Part shown: one piece after another, positions 7,834 to 17,115 of the stretch | How the letters are laid out: each line of letters begins with the position of its first letter | Position numbering within the stretch: the stretch's first letter is position 1 | DNA from: Clostridiales bacterium | GTDB lineage: Bacteria > Bacillota > Clostridia > Oscillospirales > Oscillospiraceae | Assembly: GCA_022782265.1 (NCBI GenBank) | Contig: JALFOM010000042.1 | Location: forward strand, 1-41,959 | Direction: 5' to 3' | DNA: 41,959 nucleotides | Notes under the pieces: model-generated | What the model was told of the DNA's origin: nothing | Seen by the model: the letters and a program-made list of their open reading frames with translations, nothing else | Database searches by the model: none | Translations under genes and position numbers: made by a program

Positions 7834-7842
7834 ATTATATCA
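7834..7842 (-). promoter_or_regulatory. Extended -10 promoter for the yfmF operon
   Basis: On the minus strand TGATATAAT lies about 40 bases before the yfmF start. No good -35 hexamer is present, but the TGn extension is. It could add to read-through from the upstream glucan synthase gene, since no terminator was seen between them. Confidence 0.45.
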
Positions 7843-7865
7843 CGCTTTTTTTCTTTTGGGTAGCC

Positions 7866-10800
7866 CTATCCGATGCTCCCGCCGGAATATTTCTCCCCGT
7901 CCACGGTGATCTTTTCGCCTTTTACCTCTATGCGGTGGCTCTTGCCGGAAAGGTCTGTCCAATCGGCGGTGTAGCCCTCCAGCGCGGCAGGCAGGGAGGG
8001 ACTGACATACAGCTTTCCGTTTTGAAGCCGTAAGCCCAACAGCTCCTCCGTCACCGCCCGGAAAAACCAGCCGGCGGAGCCGGTGTACCAGGTCCAGCCC
8101 GCCTCGCCCTCGTGGCCGGAGGCGGCGTACACGTCCGCCGCCAGCACAAAGGGCTCGCCGCCGTAGCTTTGCAGCCGGTGATTTTCCGGCAGCAGCAGGT
8201 TCAGAATCTCGTAGCCCGCGTCCGGGCGGCCCCGGCGGAAGCAGGCCATGGCCAGCCAGACGGCCCCGTGGGTGTACTGCCCGCCGTTTTCCCGGAAGCC
8301 CTCGCCGTAGCTGGAGATATAGCCCAGATAGGGCTCATCCGGGGAATAGGGCGGGTCAAACAGCTTCACCAGCCGGTGTTCCCGATCAACAAGTTTACAT
8401 AATGCATTTTCCAACGCGGCGTCCGCGTGGGTCTTGTCGCTGCTGGGGCACAGGGCGGCCCAGCTCTGGGCGATGGAGTCGATGCGCTCATCGCCGCCCA
8501 GGGCCTCCCCGCCTTCCAGCCGTCCCCGCATATACCAGCGGCCGTTGAAGCTGTTTTCCGCGGCGCCGGCAAGCTGGCGGGAGAGCTTTTCATAGCGCTC
8601 CGCCCCGGGGCGGCCCAGGCGGCTGAGAAGCTGCGCAAACATGTCCGCGCAGCAGGAGAAGAACCAGCCCAGCCACACGCTCTCACCCTCCACCGCGTCC
8701 AGGCCGTCATTCCAGTCGCCGCTGCCGAACCAGGGCAGGCCGTTGGGCCCAAAGCCCCGGGCGGCGCAGCGCTCCAGCGCGGCCTTGGCGTGGTCCAGTA
8801 CAGAGGCGCGCATATGGGAAAGCTCCGGCCGCTCGTAGCGGTCCCGCTCCACGGCAGTGAGGGTAGGCGAGTTTACATAACTTTCTTCTTCGGCGCAGAT
8901 GGCCTCGTCTCCGGTGGCCTCCACATACCTGCACAGCGCCCAGGTCAGCCACAGCAGGTCATCGGAGCAGCGGGTGCGCACGCCCTTGTCGCCCTCCGGG
9001 TGGGGGTGCCACCAGTGCATCACGTCCCCCTCCACATACTGGTGGCGGCAGCAGTCCAGAATCTGCTCCCGGGCGTAATGGGGGTCAATAAGCAGCATGT
9101 TCACGCTGTCCTGAAGCTGATCCCGAAAGCCGATGGCCCCGCCGCTCTGATACAGGCTGCACCGGCCCTGAATCCGGCAGGCGATGGTCTGATAGGCGGC
9201 CCAGCCGTTCATATAGGCGTCCAGCGCCCGGTTAACCGTGCGGATCTCCAGCCGGTCCAGCAGAGCGGCCCAGCGGGAGGCGGTGGAGGACAGGGCGGCC
9301 AGCGCCAGACTGGGGCGGCAAAGCTCGCGGATCTCCGCCTCGCTGCAGCAGCCGCAGGCCAGAACGGTGATGTGGCGGCAGGTGCAGCGCAGCAGCATGG
9401 CGGCGGGGGCAAAATCCCATTTGATGAGAGCGGGAGAGGAGCTGACCGCCCGAAATTCCACGCCGGGCAGGTAGGCCTCCGGGTTCTCCGCCCGGAATAT
9501 GCCGTCCTCTGCGCCGCAGCGCACGCTGCTGCCGTCAGCTGAGCCCAGCACGAGGGACAAGGACCAGCCCAGCTCCAGATCGTCGGCCCCCTCCACCATG
9601 AACACCCGGGCGTCAATGCCGCCGGGGATGAAGACGCTGGTTTTGATGAGCGCGCCGCCGATCTCCTTTTCCCAGACGGCCAGGCCGGGGGAAAAGCTGA
9701 CATGGCAGGGATAGCCGTCGTTGGCGGCAAAAAGGCTGACAGGCCCCTTCTCCGTCTCCAGCCACAATCTCTCGCTGCCGGAGATGTCCTCGGGCAGGAG
9801 AGGGGGCGGATTGATCCGCATCTCCCGGGCGTTTTCCAGCCACATGCAGCCGCTGCCGCAGTCGGAAGCGATATAGCCGTAGCGGCCGTTGGTCAGGATG
9901 AGCTGCCAGGGGCGGAAGGGGAGACTCTGGTTTACATAAAACTCAAAGGCCCGGCCCGCGTGCCGGTGCTGGGGGATGCTGCCGGGGGACCGGGGCGCGC
10001 CGAAAACGGGCGAGGGCGGCCCGGGCAGGACTTCCCGCTCCCGGCCCACCGCCCAGGCGGCCCGGCTCTCGATCAGCGCCTTTGCGCTCATGGGGGCAAA
10101 GTGCACCCCGCCGGGGCTGTCGATCAGGGCTTCAAGGGAGAAGCGGGAGAGGATCTGGCTGACCCGGCGGAAGAAGGGCCGCTGGTACTCGCCCTGCTCG
10201 TCGCTGAGATAGACCAGGTCCGCGTTGAGCCCGCAGCTTTTCAACAGACAGAAGCGCAGCAGCAGGCCCTCCGCCTCTTTCGCGCCGCTGTCGCAGCAGA
10301 GAATGGGCAGGTCGCCGGAGATGCCAAAGGCCCACAGCTCCCGGGCGGGAGCGGCCTCATGCAGCCGGGGCTTTGCCAGCTCCGGAAGCATGTCCATGGC
10401 CGCGCCGATCTCCCCGGCGCTGAGTCCCAGCAGCGTGGCGGAAGCGCCCAGCATACCGCCGCAGTCCAGCTCGGAGGCGGCCAGTATCCGCTCCGCCCCT
10501 TCCTCGGCCTCCTTTTGGGAGAAGCCGGCGCAGAGGGCAAAGCGCAGTGCGGCAGTCTCTCCTGCGCGCAGGTGAAGGTCCAGCCGGGCTTTGACCAGGG
10601 GCTCCGAGAGCCAGCCCAGACCGCCCTTCTTGTCGGCGGAAAAGCGGGCCTCACCGCTGCAGGCAAGGCAGAGCCAAAGCTCTCCCGCGCCGCCGCGGCG
10701 TACCCGGCGCAGCAGCAGCCGGCGGCCCTCCGCCCGGGCAAATATCCCTAAGCGCCAGAAGGCGGTGTGGTTTACATAATCATTATAAGAGGCCAGCACC

Positions 10801-13800
10801 GGCACAAAGGATAATTCCAGGCAGACTTCTCTGTCCCGGTCGGACTTACATTGTACGGTGCGAAGCTCCCCGCAGTCGCCGGAGGCGGCAAAGACGGTGA
10901 GTCGGCCTTCCAGCCCCTCAAGGCTTCGCCGGAAGGCGCACTGATCCTCGGAAAAGGTCCAATGCTCCGTTTTCGCGGGGAAGAGCTTTTTCCCGTCCAG
11001 CCGCAGTTCCGGGGCCTGAAGGTAGATGATCCGGCCGGCCAGCTTTGCCTGTCCTCCGCCGTCGGAGCGGAGGAACAGCTCATAGGCCCCGTTGGAGAGC
11101 AGGCAGCAGCCCTCATCCTCAACCCCGCCCTGCTTCTGCCAACGGCCGGCCTCCGCCCGGTCCGGCTTTTCCGGCACCGGGGACAGATCCCGGCGGATGA
11201 CGATGCCGTCCTCCGGCAGCCGTTCCTGGAGCAGGGCGGTGTGGGCGGCCATGGCCGGGTCGGAAAGGAAGCGGCGCTGTACGCAGCCCTCCTTCACCGC
11301 GTTCGCGGCGGCCAGGATACTCATGCCCGCGTGGTGGGCCATGGTGCAGCGCACCGGCTCCCCGCTATCGCTGCGGCAGCGGCCGGGGGTAAAATCCAGG
11401 GCCTCAATAAAGCCGTAGCGTCCCAGAGCGCCGAAGCGCTCCAGGCGGCGGAGATTTTTCACCGCGCTCTCCGGCTCGGCGCAGAGAGCCAGAAAGCTGC
11501 TGTAGGGCGAGACCACCATGTCCTCCTCCTGCCCCCGCTTCAGGGCCAGAGCGGGGCAGCCATGGGCCTTGTAGCGGTAGCTGAGAGAGCTGTCCAGAGA
11601 GAAAAAGGCGCTCTCGGAGATGCCCCAGGGCTTGCCGGCAAAGACCCGGCGCTTCTGGGCGTAGAGACAAAAGCGGCTGCTCTCGTACAGAAGACTGCCC
11701 CGATAGAGGGGCAGAAACAGCTCGGGCATCAGGTATTCAAACATGGTGCCCGTCCAGCTGGCAAGGCCCCGGTAGCCGTCCTTTTGCAGCTGGGCCCGGC
11801 TGAGCCGGCGCCAGTGCTTTTTCGGCACGTCCCCCTTGGCAATGGCGATATAGCTTGTCAGCATGGCCTCGCTCGCCATCAGGTCGTACCAGCCGCCGGC
11901 ACCCCGTTCTTTGGAAGCGTCATAGCAGATATAGAAGAGACCCCGCCCCGCGTCGTACAAAGGCGAAAAGTCCATCTGCTCCAGAATGGAGCGCAGACGC
12001 TCCGCAAGCTCCCGCTGCCCCAGCTCCGCCATGGCGGCCTCTGCCACCAGCAGCCCCGCGTACAGATTGCCGCTGTCCACTGTGGAGACAAAGGCCGGGT
12101 GCAAAGGCAGCAGGGTGCGGGTGTCGTACCAGTTATAGTAGTGTCCCCGGCAGCGGGGCATCCGCAGAAGGGTTTCCGTCATGCGGCGGATATATTCCAC
12201 GCACTCTTCGCTCTGGATCAGCTCCATGTCCATGGCCGCCACCGCCGAGGCGGCGGCAAGGCCGATGTTGGTGGGCGAAGTGCGGTGGGCCACCCCTACC
12301 GGGGGCTGCTCCTGGAAATTGTCCGGGGGCAGGTAGTTGTCCTCCTCTGTGGAAAAATCCCGGAAGTAGCGCCAGGTCTCCCCGGCGCGCAGGCGCAGGT
12401 ATTCCCGGTCCGCCCGGCTCAGCGTATTCTCCCTGCGGGCGGGCAGGGCCAGAGCCGCCGTGGCCACAGGGGACAGCAGCCACATCAGCCCCGCCGATTT
12501 GCCGATAATGGCGGGAGACAGCAGCAGGCACAGCGCCCCCGCCAGCAGGGGAAACCACATGGCTTTGACATGGGCGGCGAGAGAGCCGCTGCGGCTGTCG
12601 CTCTGGGCGGCGGTCTCCCATTCCAGCAGCTTTTGCCCGGAAACCAGCATCCGCCACAGGGCGGTGACGGCGGCGGAGAGACAGACCCAGGCCTCAAAGG
12701 GCAGCAGCCAGAGCCGCATAAAGGTCTGAACGATGGCCCCGCCCACGCCGGTGAGCAGCCGGGTATAGCGGCGCAGGCGCACCGTCTCCCGCCGCTTGCG
12801 CCCGCCCTCGGCAAGGGAGATGAACAGGCGGCTCAAAAGAGCCAGCAGCGCCGCCCAGGCCGCCAGTCTCAGCCCGGCGGCGGGGAGGAAAAAGCCGGCA
12901 AGAATGGCGATGAAGGTAGCCGGGGCGATCAGACTGCGGCGCAGGCTGTCCAGCAGCCGCCAGCGGTCAATATCGCGCAGATCCCGGCCCCGTCCGAAGA
13001 GCCAGGGGGCGTTCTGCCAGTCGCCCCGGACCCAGCGGTGGAGCCGCCGGTAATAGGACAGGGGCTTTGCGGGGAAGTTGTCGGAAAACTCCGTGTCTCC
13101 CATAAACGCACCCCGGAGATAGGCCCCCTCCAGCGCATCGTGGGAGAGAATGCGGCCCTCGGGAAAGTGGGCCTCGGAGCAGTCCAGCAGCATCTTAGCG
13201 TCTAAAATGCCCTTGCCCGCAAAGCCGCCGCTGTCAAAGGCGTCCATATACAGCTCGCCGCAGAGAGCGCCGTAGGGGTCGCTGCCCCCGGCCCCCGCAA
13301 AGATCAGGGCAAAGTCGGTGGCGTTGGCGCTTTTCAGCCCTGTGCTGATGCGGGGGTGGATGACGGCGTGGCCCTCGGTCACCACATGGCGGCGCCGGTC
13401 CAGCCGGGGCGTGTTCAGGGGATGGAGCATGGCCCCGATCAGCTCCGACACCGCGCCGGGGTACATTTTCGTGTCGCTGTCCAGGGTGATGATATAGCGC
13501 ACGCCTGCAAGGGCGTCCTTGTCGCCCGTCACCCGGAGAGCGGAGTCTTTGTCGCACAAAAGCTTTGCCAGATCCAGCAGCGCGCCCCGCTTTCGCTCAT
13601 AGCCGGTGTAGCGCTCCCCGTCGAAGCGCCTTTCCCGGGTGAAGAGATAGAAGCCGCCGCCGTATTTGAAATTCAGCCCGTTCACGGCGCTGCGGGCGGC
13701 ACGGAGGATCTTCTCATCCTCCTCTGTCTCCGGCGCGTTGGCGGCGGGCAGGTCCGCTAAAATGCCGAAACAGACGTTCTTCCCCGCACTGCGGTTGGCA

Positions 13801-14903
13801 AGGCGAAATTCCTCAAGGCTTTCCGCCAGCTTCCCGCCGCTGTCGGGGCTGGTCAGCAGGGCGGAGAGAACGCAGATACTGCGCCCCTCGGGGGGAACGC
13901 CCTTTTCCGTGTCCATTCTGGGCAGACGTTTCGGGGGGATAAGGTGCAGTAAGATCAGATCCAGCAGACTTTTCACCAGCTCCGACACCGGCAGCAGAAG
14001 CAGAACCGCGGCCCCGGGGCTGCCTACGGCGAAGGACAGCAGCAGACTTAAAAACAGGGTGAGGACGATATTCGCGGCAATGTAAAGCCCCGCGCCCCGG
14101 CGTTTTTTCGGCGGGAAGAGGGTAAAGCCCACATGCCGCCCCTCCTCTGCCGCCTGTTTGATCAGCTTCCGGGCCAGTACATGCTCCTCCAGCCCCTGGG
14201 CCCGGGCCAGCTTTGTAAGCCTTGCCAGGTAGTCCTGCCGGGTGCCGCTGTCCATGTTGGCATAGTCTCCGCTGGGGTCCCGGGAGAGAATCTCCTCCGC
14301 CACATCCGCGCTGCGGATCAGCTTTTCCGTGTCCAGCACCGAAAAGAGCCGCAATGTGCCGAAAAGGGCCTCCAGCTCTTTGGCGTGGGAGGCGGTGTCA
14401 GAGGCGTACTGCATGGAGCGGCAGACCTGGGCCACGCCCTCGATCACCGCGGTACGGAGGGCGGCGGGGAAGAGCAGCAGCTCCTGCCGCCGCAGTACGG
14501 TGACGGTCTGAAAGCCCTGGAAAAAGAGGGTGCTGCGCTCCTCGGTGACGGCGCCCTGCCCGGCGTGCAGCAGCGCCCGGCAGAGCTCAACAATCAGGGG
14601 CTGCTCCTCACAGAGCCGGAGATGACGGGCAGCGCGGAGCGCCATACAGGCGCTGCGGTACTCCCGCTGCACCATATACCAGTTGTCCAGCAGCCATTCG
14701 CAGGCGGCGGGGACGGTGGTTTGGCCGCCGTAGCGCCGCTCGATCACGCTGTGACTGCGCTCAACGGTGGAGTAGCTGCGCTTTAAAAGCGCAAGACAGC
14801 TTTTGGCGGAGCCTTCGCCCTCCACACGCAGAAGTCTCGCCTCCGAGGCCGCAAAGCCGGGAAGCTTTTCTTCGCTTATATATGCCAGGTTGTAATTGTC
14901 CAT
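7866..14903 (-). CDS. Cyclic beta-1,2-glucan synthase-like protein (GT84, glycoamylase-like, GH94)
   Basis: One uninterrupted frame of 2345 residues in the order of NdvB/ChvB-type synthases, which build cyclic beta-1,2-glucan from UDP-glucose. Residues 1-265 are a helical N-terminal region; about 268-320 are hydrophobic. The GT84 part has 'YIITLDSDTK' with D475 and D477 as the metal-binding DxD, and further membrane segments run to about 810. Residues about 855-1215 match the glycoamylase-like (GH144/GH189-type) domain, beginning 'QEQPPVGVAHRTSPTNIG' and ending 'CTMAHHAGMSIL'; this module performs cyclisation in studied enzymes. Two beta-sandwich modules follow, then a GH94 domain with DWNDGLD at 2063-2069. 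It is shorter than the roughly 2800-residue proteobacterial enzymes. Start: ATG 14903, with GGGGAGG six bases upstream; the open frame further up is not coding. No glucan exporter is adjacent. Confidence 0.88.
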   Translation of the reverse strand: MDNYNLAYISEEKLPGFAASEARLLRVEGEGSAKSCLALLKRSYSTVERSHSVIERRYGGQTTVPAACEWLLDNWYMVQREYRSACMALRAARHLRLCEEQPLIVELCRALLHAGQGAVTEERSTLFFQGFQTVTVLRRQELLLFPAALRTAVIEGVAQVCRSMQYASDTASHAKELEALFGTLRLFSVLDTEKLIRSADVAEEILSRDPSGDYANMDSGTRQDYLARLTKLARAQGLEEHVLARKLIKQAAEEGRHVGFTLFPPKKRRGAGLYIAANIVLTLFLSLLLSFAVGSPGAAVLLLLPVSELVKSLLDLILLHLIPPKRLPRMDTEKGVPPEGRSICVLSALLTSPDSGGKLAESLEEFRLANRSAGKNVCFGILADLPAANAPETEEDEKILRAARSAVNGLNFKYGGGFYLFTRERRFDGERYTGYERKRGALLDLAKLLCDKDSALRVTGDKDALAGVRYIITLDSDTKMYPGAVSELIGAMLHPLNTPRLDRRRHVVTEGHAVIHPRISTGLKSANATDFALIFAGAGGSDPYGALCGELYMDAFDSGGFAGKGILDAKMLLDCSEAHFPEGRILSHDALEGAYLRGAFMGDTEFSDNFPAKPLSYYRRLHRWVRGDWQNAPWLFGRGRDLRDIDRWRLLDSLRRSLIAPATFIAILAGFFLPAAGLRLAAWAALLALLSRLFISLAEGGRKRRETVRLRRYTRLLTGVGGAIVQTFMRLWLLPFEAWVCLSAAVTALWRMLVSGQKLLEWETAAQSDSRSGSLAAHVKAMWFPLLAGALCLLLSPAIIGKSAGLMWLLSPVATAALALPARRENTLSRADREYLRLRAGETWRYFRDFSTEEDNYLPPDNFQEQPPVGVAHRTSPTNIGLAAASAVAAMDMELIQSEECVEYIRRMTETLLRMPRCRGHYYNWYDTRTLLPLHPAFVSTVDSGNLYAGLLVAEAAMAELGQRELAERLRSILEQMDFSPLYDAGRGLFYICYDASKERGAGGWYDLMASEAMLTSYIAIAKGDVPKKHWRRLSRAQLQKDGYRGLASWTGTMFEYLMPELFLPLYRGSLLYESSRFCLYAQKRRVFAGKPWGISESAFFSLDSSLSYRYKAHGCPALALKRGQEEDMVVSPYSSFLALCAEPESAVKNLRRLERFGALGRYGFIEALDFTPGRCRSDSGEPVRCTMAHHAGMSILAAANAVKEGCVQRRFLSDPAMAAHTALLQERLPEDGIVIRRDLSPVPEKPDRAEAGRWQKQGGVEDEGCCLLSNGAYELFLRSDGGGQAKLAGRIIYLQAPELRLDGKKLFPAKTEHWTFSEDQCAFRRSLEGLEGRLTVFAASGDCGELRTVQCKSDRDREVCLELSFVPVLASYNDYVNHTAFWRLGIFARAEGRRLLLRRVRRGGAGELWLCLACSGEARFSADKKGGLGWLSEPLVKARLDLHLRAGETAALRFALCAGFSQKEAEEGAERILAASELDCGGMLGASATLLGLSAGEIGAAMDMLPELAKPRLHEAAPARELWAFGISGDLPILCCDSGAKEAEGLLLRFCLLKSCGLNADLVYLSDEQGEYQRPFFRRVSQILSRFSLEALIDSPGGVHFAPMSAKALIESRAAWAVGREREVLPGPPSPVFGAPRSPGSIPQHRHAGRAFEFYVNQSLPFRPWQLILTNGRYGYIASDCGSGCMWLENAREMRINPPPLLPEDISGSERLWLETEKGPVSLFAANDGYPCHVSFSPGLAVWEKEIGGALIKTSVFIPGGIDARVFMVEGADDLELGWSLSLVLGSADGSSVRCGAEDGIFRAENPEAYLPGVEFRAVSSSPALIKWDFAPAAMLLRCTCRHITVLACGCCSEAEIRELCRPSLALAALSSTASRWAALLDRLEIRTVNRALDAYMNGWAAYQTIACRIQGRCSLYQSGGAIGFRDQLQDSVNMLLIDPHYAREQILDCCRHQYVEGDVMHWWHPHPEGDKGVRTRCSDDLLWLTWALCRYVEATGDEAICAEEESYVNSPTLTAVERDRYERPELSHMRASVLDHAKAALERCAARGFGPNGLPWFGSGDWNDGLDAVEGESVWLGWFFSCCADMFAQLLSRLGRPGAERYEKLSRQLAGAAENSFNGRWYMRGRLEGGEALGGDERIDSIAQSWAALCPSSDKTHADAALENALCKLVDREHRLVKLFDPPYSPDEPYLGYISSYGEGFRENGGQYTHGAVWLAMACFRRGRPDAGYEILNLLLPENHRLQSYGGEPFVLAADVYAASGHEGEAGWTWYTGSAGWFFRAVTEELLGLRLQNGKLYVSPSLPAALEGYTADWTDLSGKSHRIEVKGEKITVDGEKYSGGSIG

Positions 14904-15001
14904 TTTTTCCTCCCCATGAGGTTGATAATGAACATCTTTCCCATAAATTGCTTTTTCTATGTAAGCCGGACAAAAAAACGGCGGCTGACAAGAAAAAAGA
15001 C

Positions 15002-15030
15002 TTGACAGGGGAGAGGAATGGTTGTATACT
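15002..15030 (+). promoter_or_regulatory. Near-consensus promoter of ylxM-ffh-rpsP-khpA
   Basis: TTGACA at 15002-15007, 17 nt spacer, TATACT at 15025-15030. The hexamers differ from consensus by one base, fitting a constitutive housekeeping operon. The element ACTTGACAGGGG recurs at 15046-15057 just before the first gene. Confidence 0.88.
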
Positions 15031-15065
15031 CTGCAAAGGTAAATCACTTGACAGGGGGCATAGCC

Positions 15066-15422
15066 GTGGCGGACAGCAGGATGATGCAGACAATGCTGCT
15101 GGATTTTTACGGCGAGCTGCTCACCGAAAAGCAGCGCGAGTGCTACGACCTGCACTATAACGAGGATCTGTCCCTGGCAGAGATCGCGGAGCAGAGCGGC
15201 ATTTCCCGCCAGGCCGTGTGGGACAATATCCGCCGGGCCGAGGCGGCGCTGCAGGACATCGAAGAAAAGACCGGCCTTATCCGCCGCTTTCAGGAGACCC
15301 GAAGGACGCTGGACGAACTCAGCGTTCTGACGGACAGGCTCACAGCTCTCACCCAGGGGGAGGCAAGGGAACTTGCCTGCCGGGTGGCCCAAGGCATTGA
15401 AGAGCTACGGACAAAGGGATGA
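15066..15422 (+). CDS. ylxM: YlxM family DNA-binding protein (UPF0122)
   Basis: A 118-residue protein with a sigma-70 region 4-like helix-turn-helix: 'LTEKQRECYDLHYNEDLSLAEIAEQSGISRQAVWDNIRRAE', where the second helix is SRQAVWDNI. YlxM accompanies ffh in most Gram-positive bacteria and is thought to modulate the signal recognition particle; its exact role is not firmly known. The frame opens at 15018, but that ATG lies inside the promoter. GTG 15066 is chosen because the protein then begins 'MADSRMMQTMLLDFYGELLT', matching family length, with AGGGGG upstream; ATG 15081 is possible. The stop is 4 bases before ffh. Confidence 0.88.
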   Translation: MADSRMMQTMLLDFYGELLTEKQRECYDLHYNEDLSLAEIAEQSGISRQAVWDNIRRAEAALQDIEEKTGLIRRFQETRRTLDELSVLTDRLTALTQGEARELACRVAQGIEELRTKG

Positions 15423-15426
15423 CGCA

Positions 15427-16794
15427 ATGGCATTTGAAAGCTTATCCGAAAAACTGAATGCCGCCTTCAAGAAAATGCGCGGCAAGGGCCGCCTCTCCCA
15501 GAGCGATATCAAGGAGGCAATGCGCGAGGTGCGCATGGCCCTGCTGGAGGCCGACGTCAGCTACAAGGTGGTAAAGGACTTTACCAAGACCGTCACCGAG
15601 CGGGCCAGCGGCCGGGAGGTGCTGGAGGCCCTGTCCCCGGCCCAGATGGTCATCAAAATCGTCAACGAGGAGCTCTGCGCCCTGATGGGCGGGGAGACCC
15701 AGAAATTGAATATCGGCTCCAAATCCCCCAGCGTGGTGATGCTGGTGGGCCTGCAGGGCGCGGGCAAAACCACCAACGGCGCAAAGCTCGCCGGCTACAT
15801 GCGCAAGCAGGGCAAGCGCCCGCTGCTGGCCGCCTGCGACATCTACCGCCCCGCTGCCATCAAGCAGCTGGAAACGGTGGGTGCTCAGCTGAATATCCCC
15901 GTGTTCCAGATGGGGCAGACCAACCCGGTGGGAATTGCCAAGGCCGCTGTGGAGCACGCCAAAAAGCACGGCAACGACCTGGTGTTCCTGGACACCGCCG
16001 GCCGCCTCCATATCGACGAGGCGCTGATGGAGGAGCTGAAAAACATCCGGGACGCGGTGCAGCCGGCGGAGATTTTGCTGGTTGTGGACGCCATGACCGG
16101 CCAGGACGCGGTGAACGCCGCCACCGCCTTTGACGAGGCGCTGGGCGTCACCGGCGTGATGCTCTCCAAGCTGGACGGCGACGCCAGAGGCGGCGCGGCC
16201 TTATCCATCCGGGCAGCCACCGGCAAGCCCATCAAGTTCATCGGTGTGGGCGAGAAGCTGGACATGATCGAGCCTTTCCACCCGGACCGCATGGCCTCCC
16301 GTATCCTGGGCATGGGCGACGTGCTCACCCTGATCGAGAAGGCGGAGCAGAGCTTTGACGAGAAAAAGGCCCTGGAGACCGCCGAAAGGCTGCGGGCCAA
16401 TAAATTTACCCTCACCGATTATCTTGACCAGATGGCCCAGATCAAAAGCATGGGCAGCATACAGGACATCGCGGGCATGTTGCCCGGCGTGGACGCCAGC
16501 GCGCTCAGCGGCGCCCAGGTGGACGAAAAGGCTCTTGCCCGGCAGGAGGCCATCATCCTGTCCATGACCCCGGACGAGCGGGAGAACCCGGGCAAGCTCA
16601 ACAGCAGCCGGAAAAAGCGCATCGCCGCCGGCTCCGGCACCGCCGTGGTGGACGTGAACCGGGTCTTGAAGCAGTACGAGACCATGCAGCAGATGGTCAA
16701 GCAGCTCAACAGCAAGGGCATGAAGAAAAAGCAGAAGCGCATGGGCCGCATGGGCGGCGGCTTCCCCGGCCTGCCGGGCGGCTTCGGCTTCTGA
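15427..16794 (+). CDS. ffh: Signal recognition particle GTPase Ffh (SRP54)
   Basis: The 455-residue protein subunit of SRP, which targets membrane proteins co-translationally through FtsY. The N domain spans about 1-95. The G domain has the P-loop GLQGAGKTT at 108-116, DTAGR starting at D189 and SKLDGDARGG around K248 (the usual Thr of TKLD is Ser, a mild variant). The methionine-rich M domain has 'MTPDERENPGKLNSSRKKRIAAGSG' for RNA binding, and the tail is Gly/Phe rich. ATG 15427 is preceded by AAGGGA and lies 4 bases after ylxM. Length and motifs are normal for the family. Confidence 0.98.
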   Translation: MAFESLSEKLNAAFKKMRGKGRLSQSDIKEAMREVRMALLEADVSYKVVKDFTKTVTERASGREVLEALSPAQMVIKIVNEELCALMGGETQKLNIGSKSPSVVMLVGLQGAGKTTNGAKLAGYMRKQGKRPLLAACDIYRPAAIKQLETVGAQLNIPVFQMGQTNPVGIAKAAVEHAKKHGNDLVFLDTAGRLHIDEALMEELKNIRDAVQPAEILLVVDAMTGQDAVNAATAFDEALGVTGVMLSKLDGDARGGAALSIRAATGKPIKFIGVGEKLDMIEPFHPDRMASRILGMGDVLTLIEKAEQSFDEKKALETAERLRANKFTLTDYLDQMAQIKSMGSIQDIAGMLPGVDASALSGAQVDEKALARQEAIILSMTPDERENPGKLNSSRKKRIAAGSGTAVVDVNRVLKQYETMQQMVKQLNSKGMKKKQKRMGRMGGGFPGLPGGFGF

Positions 16795-16801
16795 AAAGGG
16801 T

Positions 16802-16827
16802 TTACAACGCGCAGTGGCGCTTTGTAA
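16802..16827 (+). other. Hairpin in the ffh-rpsP spacer
   Basis: TTACAA-C-GCGC pairs with GCGC-T-TTGTAA, giving ten base pairs with one mismatch and a loop of four. No T run follows, so it is not a standard terminator. It may be an RNA processing or translation-control site in the rpsP leader. Confidence 0.5.
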
Positions 16828-16860
16828 TAAAGAGAGATTTTACATGGAGGTGAATATACA

Positions 16861-17097
16861 ATGGTAAAAATCAGACTTCGCAGAATGGGCGCTAAGAAGG
16901 CACCCTACTACCGCGTCGTAGTCGCTGACTCCCGCGCACCCCGCGACGGCCGCTTCATCGAGGAGCTGGGCACCTACGACCCCATGGCAGAGACCGACAA
17001 GATCAAGGTAAACATGGAGCGCGCAAAGTACTGGATCGCAAACGGCGCACAGCCCACCGACACAGTCCGCGGCCTTCTCAAGAAAATTGAGGCCTGA
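16861..17097 (+). CDS. rpsP: 30S ribosomal protein S16
   Basis: A 78-residue basic protein with the S16 signature from the first residues: '[41 protein letters not shown]'. S16 is needed for 30S assembly. GGAGGTGA precedes the ATG at normal distance. The gene lies 66 bases after ffh and 18 before khpA in the standard Gram-positive order. Confidence 0.98.
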   Translation: MVKIRLRRMGAKKAPYYRVVVADSRAPRDGRFIEELGTYDPMAETDKIKVNMERAKYWIANGAQPTDTVRGLLKKIEA

Positions 17098-17115
17098 TAA
17101 GGAGTTTCTACCGGC

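Noticed and set aside
10851..13205. 784-codon plus-strand frame inside the glucan synthase gene
   Set aside because: Composition (Gly/Ala/Gln/Arg rich) is that of GC-rich antisense frames, with no motif or RBS, while the minus-strand frame carries GT84 and other domain signatures.
14904..15392. 163-codon upstream extension of the glucan synthase frame
   Set aside because: It runs through the ylxM gene on the other strand and its promoter; the RBS and family start point to ATG 14903.
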